A stretch of 64,000 nucleotides of DNA from Actinoallomurus sp050942425 (GCF_050942425.1 NZ_CP192063.1:5332001-5396000); one strand, 5' to 3'; counted from the stretch's first letter, positions 23,594 through 33,173 are shown. Notes: generated by a model from the sequence alone, not told the origin. Numbers and translations: made by a program.

Positions 23594-24859
23594 ATGGGAT
23601 CAGTGGCAACGAGCCGGCGTGCGGCCGGCCTGATCCTCGCGGTCCTGGCGGCCGCGGGCGGCATGGTCGCGTGCTCCACGTCGTCCGGCGGCGGTAACGA
23701 TCAAGGGGGTGCGGCCCAGGGCGGGACGTTCACCGTCTGGGATCCGTACCCGCAGTACGACAACGGCTCCGACTGGGTGAAGCTGCTGGACAAGTGCGGC
23801 GCCCAGGCCGGGGTGAGCGTCAAGCGCACCGGCTTCGACACCAGCGATCTGACCAACAAGGTGCTGCTGGCCGCCCAGCAGGGCAACGCGCCCGACGTGC
23901 TCGTCGTGGACAACCCGGTCGTGTCCACGCTGGCGGAGGGCGGCATCCTCACGACCACGGCCGAGAACAAGCTCGACACCTCCGCCATCGCGCCGAACCT
24001 GCTGGCCGCCGGGCAGCGTGGCGGCAAGACGTACGGCGTCCCGATCGGCGCCAACACGCTGGCTCTCTACTACAACAAGAAGGTCCTCGCGAAGGCCGGG
24101 GTGGACATCGCCTCGGTCAAGGACTGGACGTCGCTGACCGCCGCCCTCCAGAAGGTCAAGGCCGTGGGCAAGAAGGGCATCACCTTCTCCGCGATCGGCA
24201 CGGAGGAGGGCAGCTTCCAGTTCCTGCCCTGGTTCTGGGGATCCGGTGCCAACCTCACCAAGCTGGACTCCCCGGAGGGCGTCTCGGCGGCGACACTCTG
24301 GACGGACTGGCTCAAGAAGGGCTACGCCCCCAACTCGGTCATCAACAACACCCAGACCACGAGCTGGCAGGAGTTCGCCGCCGGCGACTACGCCTTCGCC
24401 GAGAACGGCACCTGGCAGCTGGCCAATGCCAAGAAGGCCGGCCTCTCGTACGGCATCATCCCGATCCCCGGCCGGAACGGCGGCACGGCGCCGGCACCGA
24501 CCGGCGGTGAGTTCGTCAGCATCCCCGTACAGAAGAAGACGGCCCGCTACACCACATCCCAGAAGCTCGTCACCTGCCTGACCAGCACCGACAACTCGCT
24601 CACCACCACGACGACGCTGTCGTACGTCGCCCCCACCACGCAGGTGCAGGCCAAGCAGGTCGCCGCGAACCCGGAGCTGAAGGTGTGGGTGGAGGCGGTC
24701 AAGGCCGCCAAGGGCCGGACCAGCGACGACCTCGGCACGAAGTACCCGAAGATCTCCGAGCCGATGTGGGGCGCGGTGCAGGCGGGCCTGAGCGGGGCGA
24801 AGAGTCCGCAGCGGGCGATGGCCGACGCGCAGGCGACGGCCGCGAACGCGACGCGATAG
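23594..24859 (+). CDS. Sugar ABC transporter substrate-binding lipoprotein
   Basis: The 421-aa protein starts at ATG 23594 after GGAGG and carries a lipoprotein signal peptide with lipobox MVAC (about residues 25-28), so it is tethered outside the membrane. The remainder is a family 1 extracellular binding protein (GTFTVWDPYPQYDNGSDWVK; ALYYNKKVLAKAGVD; AENGTWQLANAKKAG). It is the first gene of a binding protein, two-permease, glycosidase operon. As usual for this transporter class in actinomycetes, no ATPase is encoded here; a shared MsiK-like ATPase elsewhere is expected. Confidence 0.9.
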   Translation: MGSVATSRRAAGLILAVLAAAGGMVACSTSSGGGNDQGGAAQGGTFTVWDPYPQYDNGSDWVKLLDKCGAQAGVSVKRTGFDTSDLTNKVLLAAQQGNAPDVLVVDNPVVSTLAEGGILTTTAENKLDTSAIAPNLLAAGQRGGKTYGVPIGANTLALYYNKKVLAKAGVDIASVKDWTSLTAALQKVKAVGKKGITFSAIGTEEGSFQFLPWFWGSGANLTKLDSPEGVSAATLWTDWLKKGYAPNSVINNTQTTSWQEFAAGDYAFAENGTWQLANAKKAGLSYGIIPIPGRNGGTAPAPTGGEFVSIPVQKKTARYTTSQKLVTCLTSTDNSLTTTTTLSYVAPTTQVQAKQVAANPELKVWVEAVKAAKGRTSDDLGTKYPKISEPMWGAVQAGLSGAKSPQRAMADAQATAANATR

Positions 24860-24867
24860 GCAGTCGG

Positions 24868-25818
24868 GTGATACAAGCACAGACGACCGTCCGGCCCTTG
24901 CCGGCGCCGGGACGCGGTGGCCGGCGGGCGCCGCGCCCCCGGTCCGGCCAGTGGGCGGCCTGGGCCTTCCTGACCCCGGTCGTCGCCTATCTGCTGGTCT
25001 TCTACGCCTATCCGCTCTACCGCAACATCGACCTGAGCCTGCGCGACTACACGGTGCGCTCGTTCGTCCAGGGCGACGCGCCCTTCACCGGGCTCGCCAA
25101 CTACGCCAAGGTCCTGCGCGACGCGACGTTCGGTCCCGCCCTGTGGCACACGGCGGTGTTCACGCTGGTGTCGCTGGCCTTCCAGTTCGGGATCGGGCTC
25201 GCGCTGGCCGTCTTCTTCCACAAGAACTTCCGGCTGTCGGCCACCCTGCGGGCGCTGTTCCTGATCCCGTGGCTGCTGCCGCTGATCGTGTCGGCCTCGA
25301 CCTGGTCGTGGATGCTGAACAGCGACTCGGGTGTCGTCAACGCCGCGCTCGGCGTGTTCGGCGTCGGGCCCGTCGACTGGCTGACCTCCCCGGACTGGTC
25401 GCTGTGGTCGGTGACCATCGCCAACATCTGGATCGGCGTCCCGTTCAACCTGGTCGTCCTGTACGCCGGTCTGCAGGCGATCGACCCGGCCATCTACGAG
25501 GCGGCCGAGCTGGACGGCGCGAGCGCCTGGCAGCGGTTCTGGAGGGTGACCTTCCCGCTGCTGCGGCCGGTCTCGGCGATCACTCTCCTGCTGGGGCTGG
25601 TCTACACGCTGAAGGTGTTCGACATCATCTGGATCATGACCAAGGGCGGGCCGAGCACGTCCTCCACCACGTTCGCCACCTGGTCGTACCGCCTCGGGTT
25701 CGGCAACCTGCTGCCGGCCTTCGGGCCAGGGGCAGCGGTCGGGAACCTCCTGATCCTCGCGGCCCTGATCTTCGGACTCATCTACATCCGCGTGCAGCGA
25801 AGGCAGGCCCTCACATGA
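24868..25818 (+). CDS. Sugar ABC transporter permease (MalF type)
   Basis: The 316-aa protein starts at GTG 24868, eight bases after the binding-protein stop. It has an Arg/Pro-rich cytoplasmic N-terminus, six membrane helices, and the EAA loop (EAAELDGASAWQRFWRVTFP) that contacts the ATPase. It overlaps the next permease gene (ATGA), so the two are made as a pair. Confidence 0.9.
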   Translation: MIQAQTTVRPLPAPGRGGRRAPRPRSGQWAAWAFLTPVVAYLLVFYAYPLYRNIDLSLRDYTVRSFVQGDAPFTGLANYAKVLRDATFGPALWHTAVFTLVSLAFQFGIGLALAVFFHKNFRLSATLRALFLIPWLLPLIVSASTWSWMLNSDSGVVNAALGVFGVGPVDWLTSPDWSLWSVTIANIWIGVPFNLVVLYAGLQAIDPAIYEAAELDGASAWQRFWRVTFPLLRPVSAITLLLGLVYTLKVFDIIWIMTKGGPSTSSTTFATWSYRLGFGNLLPAFGPGAAVGNLLILAALIFGLIYIRVQRRQALT

Positions 25819-26633
25819 GCACCGTACGGCGCCGCGGGAAGACCGTGATCGGGCTGGTGCTGACCGCGGTGATGCTGTTCCCGGTCTACTGGATGATCAA
25901 CGTGTCGTTCACCCGCGACCAGGACATGCGCAAGAGCCCGCCCTCGTTGTTCCCGGCCGGCGGCACGCTGGAGGGCTACCGAGCGGTCTTCGATCAGCAG
26001 TTGCCCTACCTGGGCAACAGCATGGTCGTGGGGCTGGGCACGGTGGCGCTGACCCTGCTGATCGCGGCGCCGGCCGCGTACTCCCTGGCCAAGCTGCGCC
26101 CGCGCGGCAGCGGAGTGCTGAGCTTCGTGCTGCTGATCGCCCAGATGATCCCGGGGATCATCATGGCGATGGGGTTCTACGCCGTCTTCCTGGGCGCCGG
26201 GGTGCTCAACACCGTCCCGGGGCTGATCGTGGCCGACTCCACGCTGGCGGTCCCGTTCGCGGTGCTCGTCCTCACCACGTTCATGTCCGGCATCCCCGAG
26301 GAGCTCCTGCAGGCGGCCCGAGTGGACGGCGCCGGGAGCCTGCGGACCTTCCGGTCCATCGTCCTGCCGGTCAGCCGCAACGCCCTCATCACGGTGTCGC
26401 TGTTCACGTTCCTGTGGGCCTGGTCGGACTTCATCTTCGCCAGCACCCTTGACGGCGGAGGCCGCCGCCAGCCGATCACCCTCGGCATCTACCACTACAT
26501 CGGCAACAACAACCAGCAGTGGAACGCCATCATGGCCACCGCCGTCGTCGCCTCCGTGCCCGCCGCCGTCCTCCTCGTCATCGCTCAGCGCTACGTCGCC
26601 GCCGGTGTCACGGCGGGTGCGGTGAAGAACTGA
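25815..26633 (+). CDS. Sugar ABC transporter permease (MalG type)
   Basis: The 272-aa protein has six membrane helices and a clear EAA-loop variant (QAARVDGAGSLRTFRSIVLP). It partners the preceding permease. Its start ATG 25815 overlaps the upstream stop. A short triplicated stretch separates it from the glycosidase gene. Confidence 0.9.
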   Translation: MSTVRRRGKTVIGLVLTAVMLFPVYWMINVSFTRDQDMRKSPPSLFPAGGTLEGYRAVFDQQLPYLGNSMVVGLGTVALTLLIAAPAAYSLAKLRPRGSGVLSFVLLIAQMIPGIIMAMGFYAVFLGAGVLNTVPGLIVADSTLAVPFAVLVLTTFMSGIPEELLQAARVDGAGSLRTFRSIVLPVSRNALITVSLFTFLWAWSDFIFASTLDGGGRRQPITLGIYHYIGNNNQQWNAIMATAVVASVPAAVLLVIAQRYVAAGVTAGAVKN

Positions 26634-26639
26634 CCCGCC

Positions 26640-26743
26640 ACCGCGACAGAAGCGACTCGCCTTTCATGACCGCCACCGCGACAGAAGCGACCGGCCTTTC
26701 ATGACCGCCCGTGACAGAAGGGACCCGCCTTTCATGACCGCCG
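26640..26743. repeat. Three short tandem repeats, each carrying an ATG
   Basis: A unit of about 33-35 bp (GACAGAAGCGACTCGCCTTT then CATGACCGCC) occurs three times, placing ATG codons at 26666, 26701 and 26734. Only the last two share the glycosidase frame. Confidence 0.7.
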
Positions 26744-28449
26744 CCGCAGGCCCGGCGTTCTCCCCGCAGGAGATTCCGTTCAGTTATCGCGGATCATGGT
26801 TCGACCTCTCCTTCGTGGTGGGGGAGAACACCTACGCACGGGACGTCCACCTGGTGTCCCACCAGAACGGCATGCATCCGATCCTGCGGCTGATCCCCAC
26901 GATGGCGGGCGCCCGCGCCGAGACGACCGTCACCGCCACGCCGTACCGGCTCACCTGGACCTGCGACGCCGGCCGGATCGACCTCGCGTACGAGACCCCG
27001 GACACGGTGCGCGTACGCGGTCACGGCCTGGGCCTGCGCCTGCCAGCGGCCGACCCGGACCTGACGCCGTTCAGCGGACCGTACTTCTACCAGGATCCCC
27101 GCGACGGCTCCTGGGTGTTCACCGTCTACCAGACCGGGCGCCGCTACCGGGTCACGCTCCTGGCCGGACGGGTCGCCGGGCAGCCGGGCGTGCAGGCGCT
27201 CGGCACGGCCGAGCGCGGCATCGTGCTGCCGGGCGACGGCGAACCGTGGGAACTCGCCATCGAGGAGTACGAGACCGCGCGCGCCCCGTACGCGAGCGAG
27301 ACCCCGTTCGCGGAGGTGGTCTCGGCCGCCCGAGCCGCATTCGAATCGTTTCGCGACGCGGCGGCGCCCTGGCGCAGCGACCGGACGCCCGCCGCCGAGC
27401 TCGCCGCCTATGTCCTGTGGTCGGCCACGGTCCGACCGGCCGGCTTCGTCACCCGGCCCGCCGTGCTGATGTCCAAGCACTGGATGGACAAGGTCTGGAG
27501 CTGGGACCACTGCTTCAACGCGATCGCCCTCGCCGACGGCCTGCCGGACCTGGCCTGGGACCAGTTCCAGTTGGTGTTCGACCACCAGGATGCCGCCGGC
27601 GCGCTGCCCGACTCGATCACGCACTCCGAGATCCTCTACAACTTCGTCAAGCCGCCCATCCACGGCTGGGCCCTCCGGCGGCTGCGTCCGCCGCACGATG
27701 GCGAACCGGACGAGGTCTACCGGAGGCTGGAGCGGTGGACCTCCTTCTGGCTGACCTCCCGGCGCGCCCCCGGCCACGAGCTCGCCCACTACCAGCACGG
27801 CAACGACAGCGGCTGGGACAACGCCACCACCTTCGATCCCGAGCGCGTCGTCGAGACCGCCGACCTGGCGGCCTTCCTCGTCCTCCAGATGCGCGAGCTC
27901 GCCCGTCTGGCCGCCGAGCTGGCCCGGCCAGGCGAGTCCGCTCACTGGGGGCGGGCGGCCGACCGCATGCGCGACGCACTGCTCGCCGAGCTGTGGACCG
28001 GTGAGCGCTTCGTCGCCCGGGGCGTGCGCTCCGGGCGGACCTGGTCCAGCGCTGGCCTGCTCGACCTCATGCCGATCGTCCTGGGGGATGAACTGCCCGA
28101 AACCGTACGCGCGACGCTGGCGGCCGCGGTCGAGACGCACCTGACCGCCTTCGGGCTCGCCACCGAACTGCCCACCTCACCGCACTACCAGGACGACGGG
28201 TACTGGCGCGGACCGATCTGGGCGCCGTCCACGATCCTCATCGAGGACGGCCTCCGCCGCGCGGGATACCCGGACCTGGCCGACGAGATCAGCGCGCGCT
28301 TCCGCGCCCTGTGCGAGAAGTCGGGGTTCGCGGAGAACTTCGACGCCCGCAGCGGCACCGGTCTCCGCGACCGCGCCTACACCTGGACGGCCGCCGCGTA
28401 CCTCATCCTCGCCGCCGCCCACGAGCGCCGGGCGAAGACGACGCCGTGA
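26734..28449 (+). CDS. Cytoplasmic (alpha/alpha)6-barrel glycosidase, GH63/amylo-glucosidase-like
   Basis: The protein is 571 aa (582 if it starts at ATG 26701). An N-terminal beta-rich domain precedes a helical barrel with MDKVWSWDHCFNAIALADG, GNDSGWDNATTFD and DGYWRGPIWAPSTILIEDGL, as in the GH63/mannosylglycerate-hydrolase-like families. The conserved Trp-Asp pairs line the active site in those families. No signal peptide is visible, so it should act on sugar imported by the upstream transporter. The exact substrate (an alpha-glucoside or alpha-mannoside) cannot be read from sequence. Confidence 0.8.
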   Translation: MTAAAGPAFSPQEIPFSYRGSWFDLSFVVGENTYARDVHLVSHQNGMHPILRLIPTMAGARAETTVTATPYRLTWTCDAGRIDLAYETPDTVRVRGHGLGLRLPAADPDLTPFSGPYFYQDPRDGSWVFTVYQTGRRYRVTLLAGRVAGQPGVQALGTAERGIVLPGDGEPWELAIEEYETARAPYASETPFAEVVSAARAAFESFRDAAAPWRSDRTPAAELAAYVLWSATVRPAGFVTRPAVLMSKHWMDKVWSWDHCFNAIALADGLPDLAWDQFQLVFDHQDAAGALPDSITHSEILYNFVKPPIHGWALRRLRPPHDGEPDEVYRRLERWTSFWLTSRRAPGHELAHYQHGNDSGWDNATTFDPERVVETADLAAFLVLQMRELARLAAELARPGESAHWGRAADRMRDALLAELWTGERFVARGVRSGRTWSSAGLLDLMPIVLGDELPETVRATLAAAVETHLTAFGLATELPTSPHYQDDGYWRGPIWAPSTILIEDGLRRAGYPDLADEISARFRALCEKSGFAENFDARSGTGLRDRAYTWTAAAYLILAAAHERRAKTTP

Positions 28450-28502
28450 GGCCTCTAGGGCGCGTATCGAAAGTGGATTTTGACATGGGATGATCTTGGT
28501 TC

Positions 28503-29377
28503 ATGCCGCGTGGAGACCTGACGGATGAGCAATGGGCGGTGCTGGAGCCGCTGTTGCCGAAGGGCAAGAAGCCCGGCCGACCGCCGACATGGGCCCGGCG
28601 GCAGCTGATCGACGGCATACGGTTCCGGGTCCGCACCGGCATCCCTTGGCGGGACCTGCCCGAGCAGTACGGACCGTGGGGCCGGGTATACGACCTGTTC
28701 CGCCGCTGGCAGCGCAACGGTACCTGGCAGCGGATCTTCACCGCGCTGCAGGCCTGGGCGGACGTCAAGCACCTGATCACCTGGGACCTGAATGTCGATT
28801 CCACCGTTGTCCGCGCCCACCAGCACGCCGCCGGAGCGTGCAAAGGGGGGACCTGCAGAAGGAGCCGCCCGGCGGCGTCACTGCCGAGCCGGCCGACCAC
28901 GGCCTTGGGCGCTCGCGCGGCGGCCTGACCACGAAGCTGCACCTGGCCGTCGAGCAGGGGCAAAAGCCCATGTCGATCGTGGTCACGGCGGGGCAGCGGG
29001 GTGACTCCCCGCAGTTCGAGGTCGTCCTGGGCCGTATCCGGGTACCCCGCCTGGGGCCGGGCAGGCCCCGCACCCGGCCTCGGCGGGTCCGCGCCGACAA
29101 GGCATACGCCTCCCGCGCAAACCGCGCCTACCTGCGGCGACGCGGGATCCGCGGCACCATCCCGGACAAGGCCGACCAGGCCCGCAACCGCAAGAAGCGC
29201 GGCTCTCGCGGCGGTCGGCCGCCAAAGTTCGATCCGGAGGACTACAAGGCCCGACATGCGGTCGAGTGCGGCATCAATCGCCTCAAGAGGCACCGGGCCG
29301 TGGCCACGCGATACGACAAGCTCGCGGTCCGCTACGAGGCGACCGTCCTCGTCGCCGCCATCAACGAGTGGCTGTGA
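28503..29377 (+). CDS. IS5-family transposase split by a -1 frameshift
   Basis: The first frame (28503-28928) gives the N-terminal domain and first catalytic Asp (NVDSTVVRAHQHAAGACKGG). The second frame (ending 29377) gives GDLQKEPPGGVTAEPADHGL, RADKAYASRANRAYL and HAVECGINRLKRHRA. The frames join by a -1 slip at AAAGGGGGG (28842-28850), a classic slippery run. The related element at 6502 has the whole protein in one frame. Programmed -1 frameshifting is known for several IS5-family members, so I treat it as functional rather than broken. Confidence 0.75.
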
Positions 29378-29386
29378 CCAGCCACA

Positions 29387-29932
29387 TCACGATGCCGCCG
29401 CATAGCAGTGAATGGCCACCAGCTGAGACGGGCCCCATCGTTGCTCGACCGTAGCCATCAGTTCCCAGCCCAGCCGCTTGTAGAGGGCAGCCGCAGCGGT
29501 ATCGGACGCCACAACGTCGAGCACCGGGTGCAGACCACGACGTCGTGCTTCCTCCACGGCATGGCCGATCAGCAGTGCACCGATGCCATGCCCCCTGGCC
29601 TGCGGGGCGACGAACAGCCGACTGACCACCGCAGCCAGGGCCTTGCTCGTCCCGTTCCGCTCGCTCCACAAGCCGGGGGCCAGATCTCCCTCGCCGCCGC
29701 GGGACAAGCTGACATGGCCAACGAAGCGGCCGCCAAGTTCAGCAACCCAGACTCCCAACAGGGAGTCGTGCGACAGCCACTCATCAGGCTGGTCGGGCCA
29801 GTTTACCGGGTAACCGTCACTTTGATGGACTTCCGCGAGAACCCGTACACACGTCTCGACATCGCCATCAGTCCTCGGCCGGATCTGCAGATCTGACCTC
29901 TCCACGCCAGCCCCGAGGCTCTCGATGTTCAT
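29387..29932 (-). CDS. GNAT acetyltransferase, passenger gene in an IS5 element
   Basis: The 181-aa protein starts at ATG 29932. The GNAT fold is clear: GVWVAELGGRFVGHVSLSRG, then VVSRLFVAPQARGHGIGALL (acetyl-CoA loop Q-A-R-G-H-G-I-G) and AAALYKRLGWELMATVEQRW. It is convergent with the transposase and ends ten bases from it, inside the inverted repeats of the element. Its substrate is unknown; small GNATs of this kind often modify amino groups of toxic molecules. Confidence 0.85.
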   Translation of the reverse strand: MNIESLGAGVERSDLQIRPRTDGDVETCVRVLAEVHQSDGYPVNWPDQPDEWLSHDSLLGVWVAELGGRFVGHVSLSRGGEGDLAPGLWSERNGTSKALAAVVSRLFVAPQARGHGIGALLIGHAVEEARRRGLHPVLDVVASDTAAAALYKRLGWELMATVEQRWGPSQLVAIHCYAAAS

Positions 29933-29992
29933 TTCGGCATGGAAGCACAGGGCACAGAACCACAACCAACCACTTTCGATACAGGCCCTAGG

Positions 29993-30778
29993 TCAGGGGA
30001 GGGGCTCCCACCCGCGGCGCGGTGGTCGTTGGCCGAGGGCGGTGTCGCGGCTGCGGTAGACGATGTAGGGGCGGGTGAGGTAGCCGAGCGGTGCGGTGAG
30101 CATGTGCACGAGCCGGGTGAACGGCCAGATCGTGAACAGCAGGAGTGCGCTGAGCGCGTGCAGCCGGAACAGGATCGGCACACCCGCCATGGACTCGGCG
30201 CGCGGGCGGAGATAGAAGACCGATCGGAACCACGGCGAGACGGTCTCGCGGTAGTCGTAGCCGCCGCCGACGGTGTTCGCCGCGACGGTGGCGGACAGGC
30301 CGAGCACGATGACGAGCGTCAGGACGGCGTACATCGCCTTGTCGTTGCGGGTGGTGGCGGAGAAGACGGGTCCGACGGTGCGGCGCCGGTAGATGAGGAT
30401 GGCCAGGCCCACCAGGGTGCAGAAGCCCGCGACGGTGCCGAGCGCGACGGCCGTGACGTGGTAGGCGTGCTCGCCGATGCCGACCGCGGTGGTCCAGCTC
30501 TTGGGGATGACCAGGCCGCCGATGTGGCCGAGCAGTACGACGAGGATGCCGAAGTGGAACAGCGGGCTGCCGATGCGCAGCAGGCGGCTCTCGTACAACT
30601 GCGAGGAGCGGGTGGTCCAGCCGAACTTGTCGTAGCGGTAGCGCCAGATGTGGCCGAGCACGAAGACGGCGATGACGACGTAGGGGAGGGCCACCCACAG
30701 CAGGATGTCGGAGGTGGCGACCTGAGCGGAGTGCGCGCCCGCCGTGACGTGGTACGGGATCGGGCCGGTGGCGGTCAT
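29993..30778 (-). CDS. narI: Respiratory nitrate reductase gamma subunit
   Basis: The 261-aa membrane protein has five predicted helices and the conserved His residues that bind the two b hemes (HIWRYRYDKFGW; HFGILVVLLGHIGGLVIPKS; HALSALLLFTIWPFTRLVHM). It takes electrons from quinol and passes them to NarH. The start ATG 30778 overlaps the narJ stop. It is the last gene of the operon; an IS5 element has inserted just after its stop codon and may have removed the natural terminator. Confidence 0.95.
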   Translation of the reverse strand: MTATGPIPYHVTAGAHSAQVATSDILLWVALPYVVIAVFVLGHIWRYRYDKFGWTTRSSQLYESRLLRIGSPLFHFGILVVLLGHIGGLVIPKSWTTAVGIGEHAYHVTAVALGTVAGFCTLVGLAILIYRRRTVGPVFSATTRNDKAMYAVLTLVIVLGLSATVAANTVGGGYDYRETVSPWFRSVFYLRPRAESMAGVPILFRLHALSALLLFTIWPFTRLVHMLTAPLGYLTRPYIVYRSRDTALGQRPPRRGWEPLP

Positions 30779-31449
30779 GGCCGTGCTCCTGACTGGTCGG
30801 GCTGGACGACGGAAAGGGACGGGTCGCCGCCGAACGGCGCCAGACCGACCTCTTCCTCGGGCGGGCCCTCGGCGGCCAGGCGCGCGACGGCGTCGTGGTG
30901 CCGGCCGGTGAGCGGTGGCAGCGTGGCCGACACGGCGTCGAGTACGTCGCGCCACGGCGAGCCGGCGTCGGTGAGGGCCAGGCGGAGCAGTTCGAGCCCG
31001 GCCCGGTGTTCGGACAGCAGCCGCAGGCCCGCGTCGGCGTCGCCGATGGCGGCGAACTCCAGGACGACGGCCAGGTGGTCGGGCAGTTCACCGTCGTCGA
31101 GGATGAGGCCGGCCGTGGTGTAGGCGTGCTTGAACCGCAGCAGCGCCATGCCGCGTTTTCGGGTGTCGCCGTAGGCGTAGTAGGTCAGGTAGAGGCAGCA
31201 CCGTTTGCGGTGGTCGAACGTCGCGACGTAGTCGGCGGCCAGTTCGGGCAACGGCGTCGTGTCGAGGTGGTCGAGGAAGCGCGTCAGCGGCGCGGCCACG
31301 CCGTCCGGCAGGGCCGCCACCGCGCGCCGCAGCAGCGGGCGGCGGGCGAGCAGTGCCTCGTCCGGGTAGCCGAGGAGCAGCGAGGCGGTCTGCCACGCGG
31401 CGGCACACTGCGTGTCGGTGAGCGTCGTCGTCCGCCTGCGTTTGATCAT
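30775..31449 (-). CDS. narJ: Nitrate reductase assembly chaperone
   Basis: The 224-aa, all-helical protein belongs to the NarJ/TorD chaperone family (LLGYPDEALLARRPLLRRAV; DYVATFDHRKRCCLYLTYYA; HLAVVLEFAAI). It helps load the molybdenum cofactor and heme into the enzyme. Both ends overlap neighbours by ATGA, as usual for narHJI. Confidence 0.95.
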   Translation of the reverse strand: MIKRRRTTTLTDTQCAAAWQTASLLLGYPDEALLARRPLLRRAVAALPDGVAAPLTRFLDHLDTTPLPELAADYVATFDHRKRCCLYLTYYAYGDTRKRGMALLRFKHAYTTAGLILDDGELPDHLAVVLEFAAIGDADAGLRLLSEHRAGLELLRLALTDAGSPWRDVLDAVSATLPPLTGRHHDAVARLAAEGPPEEEVGLAPFGGDPSLSVVQPDQSGARP

Positions 31450-33173
31450 GGCTTCGGCTCCGTCTCCGCGGCGCCGGAGTCGGCGGGTGGGTTGGTCCCG
31501 CCGGGGCCGGGCTGCTCGCCGTGGCGTGGCGGGAACAGCCCTTCGGGCAGGCCCTTGCCGTCCCAGTTCAGCAGGTTCACGCGGCCGCGCAGATGTTCCC
31601 GCTCGGCGGGGACGTCGCTCGTCTGGCGCTGGCGCAGCATGTGGAAGTTCTCCACGGCGATCGGGGCGGCGCCGCCGGAGGCCTCGCCGAACGGCCCCCA
31701 GCCGGTCATGCCGGGCCCGCCTTCATAGTCGAGGCTGCACTCGGTGGCGAGTTCTTCGAGCTTGTGCGCGTTCTCGGCGTGCGCCGGCGGGATGACGTAG
31801 CGGTCGTCGTACTTGGCGAGGGCGAGCAGGTGGTACATCGCGTACATCTGCTCGCCGGTCATGCCGACCCGGGCGGGGATCGCCTCGTCGGGATCCCGGC
31901 CGAGGTTGATGTCGCGCATGTACGACCGCATCGCGGCCATGCGGCGCAGCACGGCGTCGACCGGTGCCGGGTCGCCGGCGGTGAACAGCTGCGCGAGATA
32001 GTCGACGGGGATCCGCAGCGCCTCGATGGCGGCGAACAGGTTGCCGGCGTTCTCGGCGTCGTGGCCGGTGTCGCGGACGACGTCGACGACCGGGGACAGC
32101 GGCGGGATGTACCAGACCATCGGCATGGTGCGGTACTCCGGGTGCAGCGGCAGCGCCACCTCGTAGGTGTTGATCAGGGCCCAGATCGGTGATCGCCGCG
32201 CCGCCTCGATCCAGTCGTGGGGGATGCCGTCGCGTTCGGCGGCGGCGATCACCTCGGGGTCGTGCGGGTCGAGGAAGACCTGGCGTTGCGCCGCGTACAG
32301 GTCGGTGTCGTCCGGCGTGGACGCGGCCTCGAGCACCTTGTCGACGTCGTAGAGCATCAGGCCGATGTAACGCAGCCGGCCCACGCACGTCTCCGAGCAG
32401 ACGGTGGGGATGCCGACCTCGACGCGCGGGAAGCAGAAGGTGCACTTCTCGGCCTTGCCGGTGCGGTGGTTGAAGTAGATCTTCTTGTACGGGCAGCCGG
32501 TGACGCACATCCGCCAGCCGCGGCAGCGGTCCTGGTCGACCAGGACGATGCCGTCCTCGGACCGCTTGTAGATCGCGCCCGACGGGCAGGAGGCCGCGCA
32601 GCTGGGGTTGAGGCAGTGCTCGCAGATGCGCGGCAGGTAGAACATGAACGTCTTGTCGAACTCCAGCTTCACCTTCTCGGCGATCTCACCGAGGATGACG
32701 TCCCGCTTCCCTGTCTCGGCGGCCCCGCCCAGGTCGTCGTCCCAGTTCGCCGACCAGGACACCTTGATGTACTTCCCGGAGATCAGCGATCGGGGGCGGG
32801 CGACCGGCGTGTGCTCCTGCAGCGGCGCGTTCGTGAGCGTCTCGTAGTCGTACGTCCAGGGCTCGTAGTAGTCGCCGATGCCGGGCAGCTTCGGGTTGGC
32901 GAAGATGGTCAGCAGCTTGCGCGCCCGGCCACCGGCCTTGAGCGTGAGCCGGCCCCGTCTGTTCAGCGTCCAGCCGCCCCGCCAGCGCTCCTGGTCCTCG
33001 TACTGCCGCGGGTAGCCCTGGCCCGGCCTGGTCTCGACGTTGTTGAACCAGACGTACTCCACACCGGAACGGTTCGTCCACGCCTGTTTGCAGGTGACCG
33101 AGCAGGTGTGGCAGCCGATGCACTTGTCGAGGTTCATCACCATCGCCATCTGCGCCATGACGCGCGGGCTCAT
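31446..33173 (-). CDS. narH: Respiratory nitrate reductase beta subunit
   Basis: The 575-aa iron-sulfur protein has four Cys clusters: CIGCHTCSVTCKQAW, CEHCLNPSCAASCP, CRGWRMCVTGCPYKK (Trp replacing one Cys, the [3Fe-4S] site) and CTFCFPRVEVGIPTVCSETC. The start at ATG 33173 follows AAGGGGAG. It carries electrons from NarI to NarG. The C-terminal tail is Pro/Gly-rich. Confidence 0.95.
   Translation of the reverse strand: MSPRVMAQMAMVMNLDKCIGCHTCSVTCKQAWTNRSGVEYVWFNNVETRPGQGYPRQYEDQERWRGGWTLNRRGRLTLKAGGRARKLLTIFANPKLPGIGDYYEPWTYDYETLTNAPLQEHTPVARPRSLISGKYIKVSWSANWDDDLGGAAETGKRDVILGEIAEKVKLEFDKTFMFYLPRICEHCLNPSCAASCPSGAIYKRSEDGIVLVDQDRCRGWRMCVTGCPYKKIYFNHRTGKAEKCTFCFPRVEVGIPTVCSETCVGRLRYIGLMLYDVDKVLEAASTPDDTDLYAAQRQVFLDPHDPEVIAAAERDGIPHDWIEAARRSPIWALINTYEVALPLHPEYRTMPMVWYIPPLSPVVDVVRDTGHDAENAGNLFAAIEALRIPVDYLAQLFTAGDPAPVDAVLRRMAAMRSYMRDINLGRDPDEAIPARVGMTGEQMYAMYHLLALAKYDDRYVIPPAHAENAHKLEELATECSLDYEGGPGMTGWGPFGEASGGAAPIAVENFHMLRQRQTSDVPAEREHLRGRVNLLNWDGKGLPEGLFPPRHGEQPGPGGTNPPADSGAAETEPKP

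Larger units (their letters stand above)
28454..29991 (+). mobile_element. IS5-family element carrying a GNAT acetyltransferase
   Basis: Terminal inverted repeats are CTAGGGCGCGTATCGAAAGT (28454-28473) and, read inward from the right, CTAGGGCCTGTATCGAAAGT (29972-29991). CTAG at both tips fits the target duplication seen in the IS5 element at 6490. The unit is about 1.54 kb, longer than its relative, because an acetyltransferase gene lies between the transposase stop and the right end. The right tip abuts the narI stop codon. Confidence 0.8.
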
